Source: Pantoea endophytica (lineage in GTDB: Bacteria; Pseudomonadota; Gammaproteobacteria; Enterobacterales; Enterobacteriaceae). Taken from it: 64,000 nucleotides of DNA. The position numbers and the translations under genes were made by a program. Shown piece by piece: positions 1 to 7,908 of this stretch (positions are counted from its first letter, which is position 1; every line of letters begins with the position of its first letter). The stretch is taken from positions 1 to 64,000 of the forward strand of contig NZ_PJRT01000005.1 in the NCBI RefSeq assembly GCF_002858935.1. The letters are read 5' to 3'. A model generated the notes under the pieces. The model saw nothing but the letters and a program-made list of their open reading frames with translations, had not been told where the DNA came from and searched no databases.

Positions 1-1064
1 TTACGCTGGAAGGCCCAGTTCCCACACTAAGCGGCCCAGATGGCAGTGTAGAAGCCCATGCGGTGGTGCTCATCATGGATGGCACCACTCAAATTGGCTC
101 TGCGCAGGCGGATGAAAATGGCAAGTGGACATGGAAATCTGACTCGGCGCCCGTTAGTGGCGATCGCACTTTCAGCGTAGTGGTTCAGGATGCAGCCGGA
201 AATCTGAGCGAGAACAACCCAAGCTTTGGTCTGAAAACCAACGTCACCGACTTTACTAATGATGATATGGATGGCTGGGTATTAAGGGATCACGCAACGA
301 ATACTAAATTCAGTGTTCCAGGCCAGCTTTCGATTGATACACCGACAACCTTAGTGGATCAAAGCGGTGACTTCTTATGGAAGGACATTATTGTTAAAGC
401 GGGAGAAACTTATCACTTTAGCTTCGATGTATATAATGCCCTGAACTTAGCCAACGGTATTCTGGGTGTCAATTTCAACGGGGATAATGTAATTCCTCCT
501 ACGTCGCTCGACACCATCGGGCAGTGGATTACGCTGTCCGGTTCATGGACTGCAACCGCGGATGGTTCGGTGCGTATTACCATGTTTAATAATCAGTCCG
601 AAAACTGGGGCAATGATTTCAGTCTGGATAATCTGATTCTTTCTCATGAATATACCCCCGCGGCGAACCCAGTATTCATTTACGATCAGGGATCATTAAG
701 CATCAACCTCGATGAGCAGCATCTCGATTTTTCTCAGCTAAGTATTGATACTGATGAGATCAATCATGTGGAGCTGGAAGGACACGGCAATAATACCCTC
801 GCCCTGTCGCTGGGTGACGTTCATTCATTGGGAGGCGACGACCTGTTCCTCAACGACGGTATGACGCAGATGATGATCACCGGTAATGCTGGCGACGTGG
901 TGAACCTTTCTGACCTGCTGCCGGATGGCTCGGACGTGGGCGACTGGAACAACGCAGGCGACATCATCGTGGGCGGCGTGACCTATCAGGTTTATCAGCA
1001 CTCCGGTCTGGATGCCGACCTGCTGGTGCAGCAAAACGTCACGGTTAACCTCGATAACCACTGA
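1..1064 (+). CDS. Giant Ig-like repeat adhesin, C-terminal end only (gene starts before the window)
   Basis: Open from base 3 to the TGA at 1062-1064, about 353 residues, with the start outside the window. It contains the end of one Ig-like repeat, then a jelly-roll/carbohydrate-binding-like module (about bases 239-655, starting DFTNDDMDGW). It ends in a C-terminal domain (LDFSQLSID, MITGNAGDVVNLSDLL, GGVTYQVYQHSG) of the kind that closes type I-secreted BapA/LapA-like adhesins. The whole segment is almost identical to the 3' end of the next gene (offset 3,970 bp), so the two are tandem paralogues. Expected role is surface attachment or biofilm, inferred from the family. The partner type I secretion genes are not in the window. 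Confidence 0.85.
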   Translation, partial: TLEGPVPTLSGPDGSVEAHAVVLIMDGTTQIGSAQADENGKWTWKSDSAPVSGDRTFSVVVQDAAGNLSENNPSFGLKTNVTDFTNDDMDGWVLRDHATNTKFSVPGQLSIDTPTTLVDQSGDFLWKDIIVKAGETYHFSFDVYNALNLANGILGVNFNGDNVIPPTSLDTIGQWITLSGSWTATADGSVRITMFNNQSENWGNDFSLDNLILSHEYTPAANPVFIYDQGSLSINLDEQHLDFSQLSIDTDEINHVELEGHGNNTLALSLGDVHSLGGDDLFLNDGMTQMMITGNAGDVVNLSDLLPDGSDVGDWNNAGDIIVGGVTYQVYQHSGLDADLLVQQNVTVNLDNH

Positions 1065-1090
1065 TAGTTAAATCCTGCTCAACCCCCTCA

Positions 1091-1117
1091 AAACCCGCCT
1101 TCTGGCGGGTTTTTTTG
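1091..1117 (+). terminator. Rho-independent terminator of the first adhesin gene
   Basis: Perfect stem AAACCCGCC / GGCGGGTTT with a TTCT loop, followed by a run of T. It lies 27 bp after the stop codon. The equivalent hairpin follows the second adhesin at 5060. Confidence 0.9.
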
Positions 1118-1130
1118 CCCTGTACTTTTC

Positions 1131-1176
1131 ATCCCAGACCCGGCCTGGCTTTTTTTCCTCAGCTTTTTCGCACAAT
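1131..1176 (+). promoter_or_regulatory. Locus operator copy 1 plus -10, upstream of the 1252 adhesin
   Basis: Site ATCCCAGACCCGGCCTGGC starts at 1131 and is an imperfect palindrome (CCAGACC / GGCCTGG). A -10-like CACAAT starts at 1171, exactly 40 bp after the first base of the site. This phasing recurs at the other copies, so the site would cover about -52 to -34. The predicted leader to the ATG at 1252 is about 70 nt. Regulator identity is inferred: one of the three local LuxR-type regulators. Confidence 0.65.
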
Positions 1177-1251
1177 TCACTTCAGTTACGGCGTGGGAAT
1201 TTTCCCCGCCCTCTCAGTGCATTTTATTTTCTTACTTTATTGAGGTCAGTT

Positions 1252-4200
1252 ATGAGTACACCTATCAACGTCATCATCGTGGAAGGCAAAAACATCACCG
1301 GCAGCGCAGAGCTTGCGCAGGCCGCTAACGGCGCACCGGTGCGCATGAAAGCCGTCAAAGGCGCTAAATTCCTCTTCACCAGCGGCAAAGACGGCGCGGT
1401 GAACGAGCACATCATCGTCAAGCGCGCGGGTAAAAACCTGCAGGTGTTTCTCGATAACAACGACGACCAGCCCGCGCTGATTATTGAAGATTACTACGGC
1501 AATCAGGCTGAACTCGCCGGCATGGGCAGCGACGGCCAGTACCACACCTTCATTACCGAAGGCACCGACTCGCAGGCCTTTATGATGCTGGAAGACGGCG
1601 CGGCCACCCCGCTGCTGATGAGCAGCAGCGCCACCGCCGGCCTCAGCGGCCTGAGCCTGGCAAGCGCAGCCGCGGGCGGCATGTCCATGGGCTGGATGAT
1701 TGCCGGCGCCATCGGCGGACTGCTGGCGCTTGGCGGCGTGGCTGCCGCAGCGGGCGGCGGCGGTGGCGGTAAAGGCGGTGACGATAACCCGCCTGAGCCT
1801 GCCCCTGCTCCCGCGCCGGTTGATATGAACAGCTTCACCCTCACCGACGGCGTCGGCAGCGTCGGCGGACCGGTCAGCGCCGGCGGCACCACCGACGACG
1901 CGCGCCCGGTCATGGCCGGCTGCGGCACGCCCGGCAACGTCGTGCGCATCTATGACAACGGCCAGCTGATTGGCAGCACCGTTATCGACGACAGCGGCCG
2001 CTGGCAGTGGCAGCCGGAAAGCAACCTCGCCGCCGGTCAGCACGACCTCAGTTTCTCTGAAGTGAACCATGACGGCGTCGAAGGCGAGCGCTCACCGGGC
2101 TTTGGATTTGAGCTTGACCTCACCGCCCCGGCGCGCGTCTCTGATTTGGTTATCGCCGACGGCGTAGGCGCCTCGCAGGGCGCCATTGCCGCCGGCGATA
2201 CCATCAATGACCGCAGCCCGATCTTCTCCGGCAAGGCCGAGGCCGGCGCCACCGTGGAAATCCGCGACAACGGCGAGCTGATCGGCAGCGCGCTGGTCGG
2301 CGCCGACGGCAGCTGGAGCTTCACCCCTTCCCCGGCGCTGGCCAACGGCGAGCACAACTTCACCGTTATCGTGGTCGACCCGGCTGGTAACGCCGGCCTG
2401 CCGGTGGGTCTCGGCCCGGTGATCATCGACGACACGCTGGTTGACGTGCCAGCCTTCGGCGAACTCACCGACGGCAACGGCAACCCGTTGCAGCCCGGCG
2501 GCGCCTACAACACCAACCCGATGCACATGGGCGGCAACGGCAATCCCGGCGACATCGTCACCATCATCCGCAACGGCCAGCCCGCCGGCTCCGCGGTGGT
2601 CGGTGACAACGGCGAGTGGCAGTTTGAGCTGGTGATCCCCGAAACCGACCAGGGCGAGCAGGTTATTGGCCTGATTGTGACCGCGCCGTCAGGCGAAGAG
2701 CTGGGCCGCTCCGAAGACTTCAGCTTTGAATTTGACACCACGCCGCCGGCCACGCCGTCAATGGATGACGTCAGCGTCACCGACGGCAGCGGCAACCCGC
2801 TCACCGCCGACGACGTGACCAACGTCAGCGATCTGGTGTTCAGTGGCAGCGCGGAAGAAGGCGATCTGGTTAAGCTGTATGACGGCGACAAACTGATTGG
2901 TTCTGCGCTGGTGGGTGCGGATGGCAGTTGGTCGATCCCGGTCTCCGATCTGGAGGGTGGCAGCCACGACTTCCGCACCGAGATCACCGATCCGGCGGGC
3001 AACGTCAGCGAAAAATCCGACGGCTTTGGCCTCGAAGTGGACTTTACGCCGCCGGCGCAGACATCGGCTGACGTGACCGACGCGGCGGGCAATCCGGTCG
3101 CCAGCGGCAGCGCGGTGAACGGTGACCTGACCTTCCGCGGCACCGGCGAGCCGGGCGACACCGTTTACCTGCGGGACGGCGGCAATCTGGTGGGTACCGC
3201 AGTCATCGACGCCAGCGGCAACTGGAGCCTGGTGGCGAACATGACCGAAGAGCGCGACTACGCGTTCCAGACCGAAGTAAAAGATCCGGCGGGCAACAGC
3301 AGCGGCCTGTCTGAAGCAATTGAATTCAACTTTGATATCACTAAACCGACTACGCCTATCGCGCCTGGAGTCGGCCTGCAGGATGGTAGCGCCATCACCG
3401 ATCCCGCTATCAATCAGTCGGATATCCGCCTGAATGGGCAGACCGAAGCGCACGCCACCGTCATCATTTATGACGGCAGCACGCCAATTGGCAGCGTGAC
3501 GGCGGACGAAAACGGCGCATGGTCATTTGACTATACCCTGACGCAGGAGCGGGAATACACCTTCCGCAGCGAGGCAGTAGACAGCGCCGGCAACGTTAGC
3601 GACCGCTCAGACAGCACCACCATCAGTTATGATGTGACGCCACCGGATACAGTCAGCATCATCGGCGTTGAAAAAAATAACGGCGATGCCATCAGTGACG
3701 GCGGCTACAGCAACGACAAAAATCCGCTGTTCCGTGGAACTGGCGCGCACGGCGACCTCGTTTATCTGGTCGATGACATCAGCGGTCAGACATTGGGATC
3801 GGCGCTGGTGGATGAGAACGGCAACTGGAGTATTACACCTGATGCAGCGCTGGATGACGGGGCACTGACGCTGCGAATTGATGCTAAAGATCCGGCGGGC
3901 AATACCGCCACCGGCACCGATACATTCGCGCTGAATGTCGATAGCCAAGCTCCTGATGCTGCCAAAAATATTACGCTGGAAGGCCCAGTTCCCACACTAA
4001 GCGGCCCAGATGGCAGTGTAGAAGCCCATGCGGTGGTGCTCATCATGGATGGCACCACTCAAATTGGCTCTGCGCAGGCGGATGAAAATGGCAAGTGGAC
4101 ATGGAAATCTGACTCGGCGCCCGTTAGCGGCGATCGCACTTTCAGCGTGGTGGTTCAGGATGCAGCCGGAAATCTGAGCGAGAACAACCCAAGCTTTGGT

Positions 4201-5034
4201 CTGGAAACCAACGTCACCGACTTTACTAATGATGATATGGATGGCTGGGTATTAAGGGATCACGCAACGAATACTAAATTCAAGGTTCCAGGCCAGCTTT
4301 TGATTGATACACCGACAACCTTAGTGGATCAAAGCGGTGACTTCTTATGGAAGGACATTATTGTTAAGGCGGGAGAAACTTATCACTTCAGCTTCGATGT
4401 ATATAATGCCCAGAACTTAGCCAACGGTATTCTGGGTGTCAATTTCAACGGGGATAATGTAATTCCTCCTACGTCGCTCGACACCATCGGGCAGTGGATT
4501 ACGCTGTCCGGTTCTTGGACTGCAACCGTGGATGGTTCGGTGCGTATTACCATGTTTAATAATCAGTCCGAAAACTGGGGCAATGATTTCAGTCTGGATA
4601 ATCTGGTTCTTTCTCATGAATACACCCCCGCGGCGGACCCCGTATTCATTTACGATCAGGGATCATTAAGCATCAACCTCGATGAGCAGCATCTCGATTT
4701 TTCTCAGCTAAGTGTTGATGCTGATGAGATCAATCATGTGGCTCTGGAAGGACACGGCAATAATACCCTGACCCTGTCGCTGGGTGACGTTCTTTCATTG
4801 GGAGGCGACGACCTGTTCCTCAACGACGGTGCTTCACAGATGATGATTACCGGCGACGCTGGCGACGTGGTGAACCTCTCTGACCTGTTGCCGGATGGCA
4901 CCGATACCGGCAACTGGAACATCGCGGGCGACGTTATCGTGGGCGGCGTGACCTATCAGGTGTATCAGCATTCCGGTCTGGATGCCGACCTGCTGGTGCA
5001 GCAGAACGTTACGGTTAACCTCGATAATCACTAA
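1252..5034 (+). CDS. BapA-like giant adhesin with Ig-like repeats, type I secreted
   Basis: A protein of 1,260 residues. The ATG at 1252 is chosen because TGAGG lies 6-7 nt upstream; a TTG at 1240 is also in frame. Residues 1 to about 135 form a BapA-prefix-type N-terminal domain with no cleavable signal peptide. A glycine-rich hydrophobic stretch follows (about 142-172), then a Pro-rich hinge. About eight Ig-like repeats of about 95 residues cover about 190-985, most ending in (D/V)xTPPA-like linkers and containing GADGSWS-like or AGNxS motifs. A jelly-roll/carbohydrate-binding-like module lies at about 986-1125 and a type I secretion C-terminal domain at 1126-1260. The family acts at the cell surface in attachment and biofilm. 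BapA homologues are often much longer, so this is a compact member. It is a tandem paralogue of the gene ending at 1064. Confidence 0.88.
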   Translation: MSTPINVIIVEGKNITGSAELAQAANGAPVRMKAVKGAKFLFTSGKDGAVNEHIIVKRAGKNLQVFLDNNDDQPALIIEDYYGNQAELAGMGSDGQYHTFITEGTDSQAFMMLEDGAATPLLMSSSATAGLSGLSLASAAAGGMSMGWMIAGAIGGLLALGGVAAAAGGGGGGKGGDDNPPEPAPAPAPVDMNSFTLTDGVGSVGGPVSAGGTTDDARPVMAGCGTPGNVVRIYDNGQLIGSTVIDDSGRWQWQPESNLAAGQHDLSFSEVNHDGVEGERSPGFGFELDLTAPARVSDLVIADGVGASQGAIAAGDTINDRSPIFSGKAEAGATVEIRDNGELIGSALVGADGSWSFTPSPALANGEHNFTVIVVDPAGNAGLPVGLGPVIIDDTLVDVPAFGELTDGNGNPLQPGGAYNTNPMHMGGNGNPGDIVTIIRNGQPAGSAVVGDNGEWQFELVIPETDQGEQVIGLIVTAPSGEELGRSEDFSFEFDTTPPATPSMDDVSVTDGSGNPLTADDVTNVSDLVFSGSAEEGDLVKLYDGDKLIGSALVGADGSWSIPVSDLEGGSHDFRTEITDPAGNVSEKSDGFGLEVDFTPPAQTSADVTDAAGNPVASGSAVNGDLTFRGTGEPGDTVYLRDGGNLVGTAVIDASGNWSLVANMTEERDYAFQTEVKDPAGNSSGLSEAIEFNFDITKPTTPIAPGVGLQDGSAITDPAINQSDIRLNGQTEAHATVIIYDGSTPIGSVTADENGAWSFDYTLTQEREYTFRSEAVDSAGNVSDRSDSTTISYDVTPPDTVSIIGVEKNNGDAISDGGYSNDKNPLFRGTGAHGDLVYLVDDISGQTLGSALVDENGNWSITPDAALDDGALTLRIDAKDPAGNTATGTDTFALNVDSQAPDAAKNITLEGPVPTLSGPDGSVEAHAVVLIMDGTTQIGSAQADENGKWTWKSDSAPVSGDRTFSVVVQDAAGNLSENNPSFGLETNVTDFTNDDMDGWVLRDHATNTKFKVPGQLLIDTPTTLVDQSGDFLWKDIIVKAGETYHFSFDVYNAQNLANGILGVNFNGDNVIPPTSLDTIGQWITLSGSWTATVDGSVRITMFNNQSENWGNDFSLDNLVLSHEYTPAADPVFIYDQGSLSINLDEQHLDFSQLSVDADEINHVALEGHGNNTLTLSLGDVLSLGGDDLFLNDGASQMMITGDAGDVVNLSDLLPDGTDTGNWNIAGDVIVGGVTYQVYQHSGLDADLLVQQNVTVNLDNH
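3971..5034 (+). repeat. Second copy of a direct 1,064-bp duplication (first copy at 1-1064)
   Basis: Bases 3971-5034 match bases 1-1064 from the first base of the window to the stop codon, with scattered substitutions that become more frequent in the last 250 bp. The duplication may extend further upstream of the window. It encodes the last Ig-like repeat, the jelly-roll-like module and the secretion domain. The downstream terminator and operator occur in the same order after each copy but are less conserved. Confidence 0.9.
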
Positions 5035-5059
5035 TGATTTCATTCTGCTGATAATTGCC

Positions 5060-5088
5060 AAACCCGCCTTCATGGCGGGTTTTTTTCG
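5060..5088 (+). terminator. Rho-independent terminator of the second adhesin gene
   Basis: Stem AAACCCGCC / GGCGGGTTT, loop TTCAT, then a T run. It is equivalent to the hairpin at 1091. Confidence 0.9.
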
Positions 5089-5127
5089 CCTTGAATTTAA
5101 TTGATAACATAATCGCTCTAACAATTC

Positions 5128-5173
5128 ATCCGAGACCTGGCTTGTCGTGGTAGTGCGGTATTATGGGCAAAAT
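5128..5173 (+). promoter_or_regulatory. Locus operator copy 2 plus -10, upstream of the 74-residue gene
   Basis: Site ATCCGAGACCTGGCTTGTC starts at 5128. CAAAAT at 5168-5173 stands exactly 40 bp from the first base, the same phasing as CACAAT at copy 1 and TACAAT at copy 3. The predicted leader to the ATG at 5213 is about 33 nt. Confidence 0.6.
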
Positions 5174-5212
5174 ACACAGACTTTTCCCACTTTAATTAAT
5201 TCGGAGAATCCC

Positions 5213-5437
5213 ATGTTCTGCTGCCCTACTGCTTATGACCATTCTGCTGCCGCCCGCAAAGAGAAGTTTTTGTCTTCGGTATTGTTTATTCGATTGAAGG
5301 CGGATTCACATCTGGATACCCGCGCCTGTCTTCATCTTCCTTACGCTAAAGCGCCGAGTGACAGTCTGGTCGCGATGCCTGATAGCGATGAAGCGCCTTT
5401 TATGCTGGGTCAATTGCCCCCTATTTTTTGGATGTAA
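5213..5437 (+). CDS. Small hypothetical protein within the adhesion locus
   Basis: A 74-residue protein of no family I recognise. The ATG at 5213 is chosen because GGAG lies 6-7 nt upstream; the open frame reaches back to a GTG at 5147 without a ribosome binding site. It starts MFCCPTAYDH with a vicinal Cys pair, has a central basic-hydrophobic stretch and an acidic middle (PDSDEAP), and ends PPIFWM. There is no clear signal peptide or transmembrane helix. It sits between the adhesin and the 420-residue gene and has its own copy of the locus operator with a phased -10, which argues that it is expressed with the locus. No function can be assigned. Confidence 0.6.
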   Translation: MFCCPTAYDHSAAARKEKFLSSVLFIRLKADSHLDTRACLHLPYAKAPSDSLVAMPDSDEAPFMLGQLPPIFWM

Positions 5438-5466
5438 AACCCATTTCCTCTGGCTGAACATTCAAA

Positions 5467-5523
5467 AACCAAGACCCAACCAAGACCTGGCCTGACGGCT
5501 AACATGCTTATTTTTAGTACAAT
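5467..5523 (+). promoter_or_regulatory. Locus operator copy 3 with an extra half-site, plus -10, upstream of the 5580 gene
   Basis: AACCAAGACC occurs twice, at 5467-5476 and 5478-5487, an 11-bp direct repeat. The second copy continues into a full site (AACCAAGACCTGGCCTGAC). TACAAT at 5518-5523 begins exactly 40 bp after the start of the full site. The leader to the ATG at 5580 is about 50 nt. Confidence 0.65.
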
Positions 5524-5579
5524 TTACGATGATTGCAGGTGTCCATTGCGCCTGTTTTATTCGTTTGTGAGGCTAAAAA

Positions 5580-6842
5580 ATGGCACGAAATATTCAACAC
5601 TCTCAGCGCTCAGCATCTCCCCTGCAACACGAGGCAGAAGAGGAGCTAATTGCATTACATTCCGATAACGAAAGTTCGCTCGACGAGCTTGAATTTAGAG
5701 AGCGTCATGGTGAACATTACACGCTTCGTCACCATCTTAGTGGCTGCGCGCAAACTTTATACACCGTCGATTTCGCTCAAGATTTTCAAGCAACCGTTAT
5801 GGAACCAAACCAACCTTTATTCATTCCTAAAGGTGATAGTGCCACGATGACACTGAATGCTGGCTCACAGGCACCCGTTGTCGAGCCTGTTACTGCCGCG
5901 TCGCAGCCAATATCCGCAGAAGCATCAACTACGCCAATCGTAGGGCATTCCATCGATAATGAATCCCCAACAATTCAGCTCACCGCCGCGCATGCGGAAA
6001 CGGACGTTGTGACTCAAAACCTTTCGCCTCTTTCACCCGACGATAGAACAACAATAAATTCATCTGAAGTCTCCTCCAGTAAAACCTTTGTCGAGACTAA
6101 CGCGCTCCCCCTTTCACTCATCACCGATTTTAATGATGGCACGCTAGGCGGCTGGAGCCTGGGCGGCGATTTAAGTGTTGATCAAGTATTGGAAGGCGGT
6201 CAGTTGCATTTCTCTGCTGACAATCTGGCAGAGGGTCAACCGGTGTTATCGCAATCAATGGCGCTGGTTGCTGATCAAAGCTATCAATTTCAGATGTCAG
6301 TTCACACCGCAGATGGCTCCCAGCCTTCGCAGTTCATGTTGAACGTTAACGGTGAAGCACATCCTATGGATGCGGTGCGTGACGGCGACAATTACATCCT
6401 GCGTGTTGCATTTATGGCTCCCCATGTCGGAAACGCAAGCTTGTCGATCGTGCCAGTGGGTGATATGAAAGGCGGCTCTGATGTCTGGCTGGATGACGTG
6501 ATAGTCATGCCGGTTGCGCCACAAGTTGGCTTGCCGATAGAGATGAGTTTAATGCTGGCAGAGCCGACCTTTGATTTCGCCCAACTCGAGAGTGAGCCAT
6601 CGCCACCAACTGCTCCAGCCATCCACCCTATTGCATTGTCGATGGTGCTGCAGAATGTCGAGCCATCATTGTTCGCTGAGATAGAGCACGCTGTGATGCC
6701 AACTTCTGAATCTGTGTTATTAAATGCAGAAGCGGTGATGGATGTTTCACATAACATGGAAGCAAATTCATCAGATATGCCGATGATTTTCGCTGAGACA
6801 GCACAGATTGAGCCACTGCAATTGGGTCCAGACTTTACTTAA
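5580..6842 (+). CDS. Hypothetical protein with an adhesin-type jelly-roll-like module
   Basis: A 420-residue acidic, Ser/Thr/Pro-rich protein. The ATG at 5580 follows GAGG with 7-nt spacing. Residues 1 to about 180 are low-complexity with no signal peptide. Residues about 184-310 (DFNDGTLGGWSLGGDLSVD ... GGSDVWLDDVIV) align by eye with the carbohydrate-binding-like module of the two adhesins (DFTNDDMDGW ... GNDFSLDNL): the same opening motif, strand pattern and closing LDxxxx motif. The C-terminal 110 residues are again low-complexity and contain FDFAQL, echoing LDFSQL of the adhesins. It lacks Ig repeats and the secretion tail. I infer an accessory or partner protein of the adhesins; cell location is unknown. 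It ends at a shared terminator facing a response-regulator gene. Confidence 0.7.
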   Translation: MARNIQHSQRSASPLQHEAEEELIALHSDNESSLDELEFRERHGEHYTLRHHLSGCAQTLYTVDFAQDFQATVMEPNQPLFIPKGDSATMTLNAGSQAPVVEPVTAASQPISAEASTTPIVGHSIDNESPTIQLTAAHAETDVVTQNLSPLSPDDRTTINSSEVSSSKTFVETNALPLSLITDFNDGTLGGWSLGGDLSVDQVLEGGQLHFSADNLAEGQPVLSQSMALVADQSYQFQMSVHTADGSQPSQFMLNVNGEAHPMDAVRDGDNYILRVAFMAPHVGNASLSIVPVGDMKGGSDVWLDDVIVMPVAPQVGLPIEMSLMLAEPTFDFAQLESEPSPPTAPAIHPIALSMVLQNVEPSLFAEIEHAVMPTSESVLLNAEAVMDVSHNMEANSSDMPMIFAETAQIEPLQLGPDFT

Positions 6843-6844
6843 AA

Positions 6845-6870
6845 AAAAGCCTGTCTAAGACAGGCCTTTT
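6845..6870. terminator. Bidirectional terminator between convergent genes
   Basis: Stem GCCTGTC / GACAGGC (6849-6855 with 6859-6865), loop TAA, flanked by an A run on the left and a T run on the right. It can therefore stop both the 5580 gene and the minus-strand regulator ending at 6882. Confidence 0.9.
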
Positions 6871-6881
6871 TATCTGAAATA

Positions 6882-7583
6882 TTAGCGGAATAAATCATCG
6901 CGATATTTAAACAATTCCAAATCTGAACTAAGTCCTAATTTTTTCATGCCGGTTTGCTTATGGCCACTAATGGTTTTACGACTGCGTTTTAGCTTGGCCG
7001 CAATTTCGATGATTTCCATACCATCCAGATAACAGCGAATCACTTCGGCTTCACGCTGGGTCAAAAGTTTACTGAGTTCAGCAATCGGCGCAGCCTCTCC
7101 AGTTGGCTCAGATCCATCGAATAGGCTTTCATCGCGTTTGCGTGTTGGCACCATGGAGAGCGCAATCGCGACGTCTGAGGGCATATAGCGCTGACCGCTT
7201 GACACCATTCGAATAGCACTGAAATAAGCTGGGGCATCTTCACGTTTACCGATATAGCCTTTAATACCGGCTAAAAAGGCGGCGCGAATCACCGCAATAC
7301 TTTCAATAGACGAGGAGAGCAATATTTTCAGTTCAGGGTAGTGCGCACGTAGCTGTTTTATCAAAGATAAACCGTCAAGCTCATCTGGATTGAGAATGTA
7401 ATCCAGAATCAGCACATCAACGCTGTTGTTACGGAGAAATGCTTGAAGATCACGACTGTGACCAAAACTGCCTACCACTTCCATATCTGCTTCAGAGGCA
7501 GTCACAACTTCCAGCGAGCGGCGGGTAATAGGATGGTCATCAAGCAGTGCAATACGAATCTTCTTTGTATTAAAAAGTGACAT
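6882..7583 (-). CDS. LuxR/NarL-type response regulator (REC-HTH)
   Basis: A 233-residue protein; the start follows AGAGGC 6 nt upstream. The receiver domain spans about 8-130: acidic pair D15-D16 (LLDDHP), phospho-acceptor D61 (LILDY) and conserved lysine in YIGKRE. A linker follows, then a LuxR-type HTH at about 170-230 (LTQREAEVIRCYLDGMEIIE, SRKTISGHKQTGMKKLG). It is an RcsB/EvgA-class transcription factor by architecture. It is divergent from the hybrid kinase at 7909, and the intergenic region holds two facing copies of the locus operator, one reading toward this gene. That suggests autoregulation or cross-regulation within the locus. The partner kinase is inferred, not shown. Confidence 0.9.
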   Translation of the reverse strand: MSLFNTKKIRIALLDDHPITRRSLEVVTASEADMEVVGSFGHSRDLQAFLRNNSVDVLILDYILNPDELDGLSLIKQLRAHYPELKILLSSSIESIAVIRAAFLAGIKGYIGKREDAPAYFSAIRMVSSGQRYMPSDVAIALSMVPTRKRDESLFDGSEPTGEAAPIAELSKLLTQREAEVIRCYLDGMEIIEIAAKLKRSRKTISGHKQTGMKKLGLSSDLELFKYRDDLFR

Positions 7584-7638
7584 AGTTTGCCTCTGAACAG
7601 GTCAGCACGACATGGCGTGCGGTTAATTTGATGAGTTC

Positions 7639-7686
7639 AGTCTGACGTCGTAGCAAGACAATTCCTACCAGCCAGGTCTTGGATGG
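7639..7686 (-). promoter_or_regulatory. Locus operator copy 4 plus weak -10, upstream of the minus-strand regulator
   Basis: Read on the minus strand, ATCCAAGACCTGGCTGG starts at 7684. CAGACT, 40 bp later (7644-7639), is a poor but acceptable -10 (A2 and T6 conserved). The leader to the ATG at 7583 is about 50 nt. Confidence 0.55.
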
Positions 7687-7709
7687 ACTAAAAGTGAGAA
7701 AACTCAGCT

Positions 7710-7755
7710 AACCAGGACACTGCCTGGCGCACTGTTTATCTTAGTCAGAAATAAT
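7710..7755 (+). promoter_or_regulatory. Locus operator copy 5 plus -10, upstream of the first hybrid kinase
   Basis: Site AACCAGGACACTGCCTGGC starts at 7710 and AATAAT starts at 7750, again exactly 40 bp on. The leader to the TTG start at 7909 would be about 145 nt, longer than at the other copies. The rest of the 325-bp gap between 7583 and 7909 shows no gene. Confidence 0.55.
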
Positions 7756-7908
7756 GCTTAGGCTGAAAAAATGTGAAGTAAAACTTTACTGCACCAGGAA
7801 TCATCTGATCAGATATTTACCACTATGCTGTAAAAATATTGTTGTTACCATGGCAATTTGCTCATCTATTTTGACGAGATGTCAAACCTCTAGAATCAGG
7901 ATAATGTT

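Noticed and set aside
1246..2070. Long minus-strand ORFs antisense to the adhesin gene, and similar ones across the GC-rich coding regions
   Set aside because: Low-complexity Ala/Arg/Val/Gly composition and full overlap with a well-supported gene; they are codon-bias shadows.
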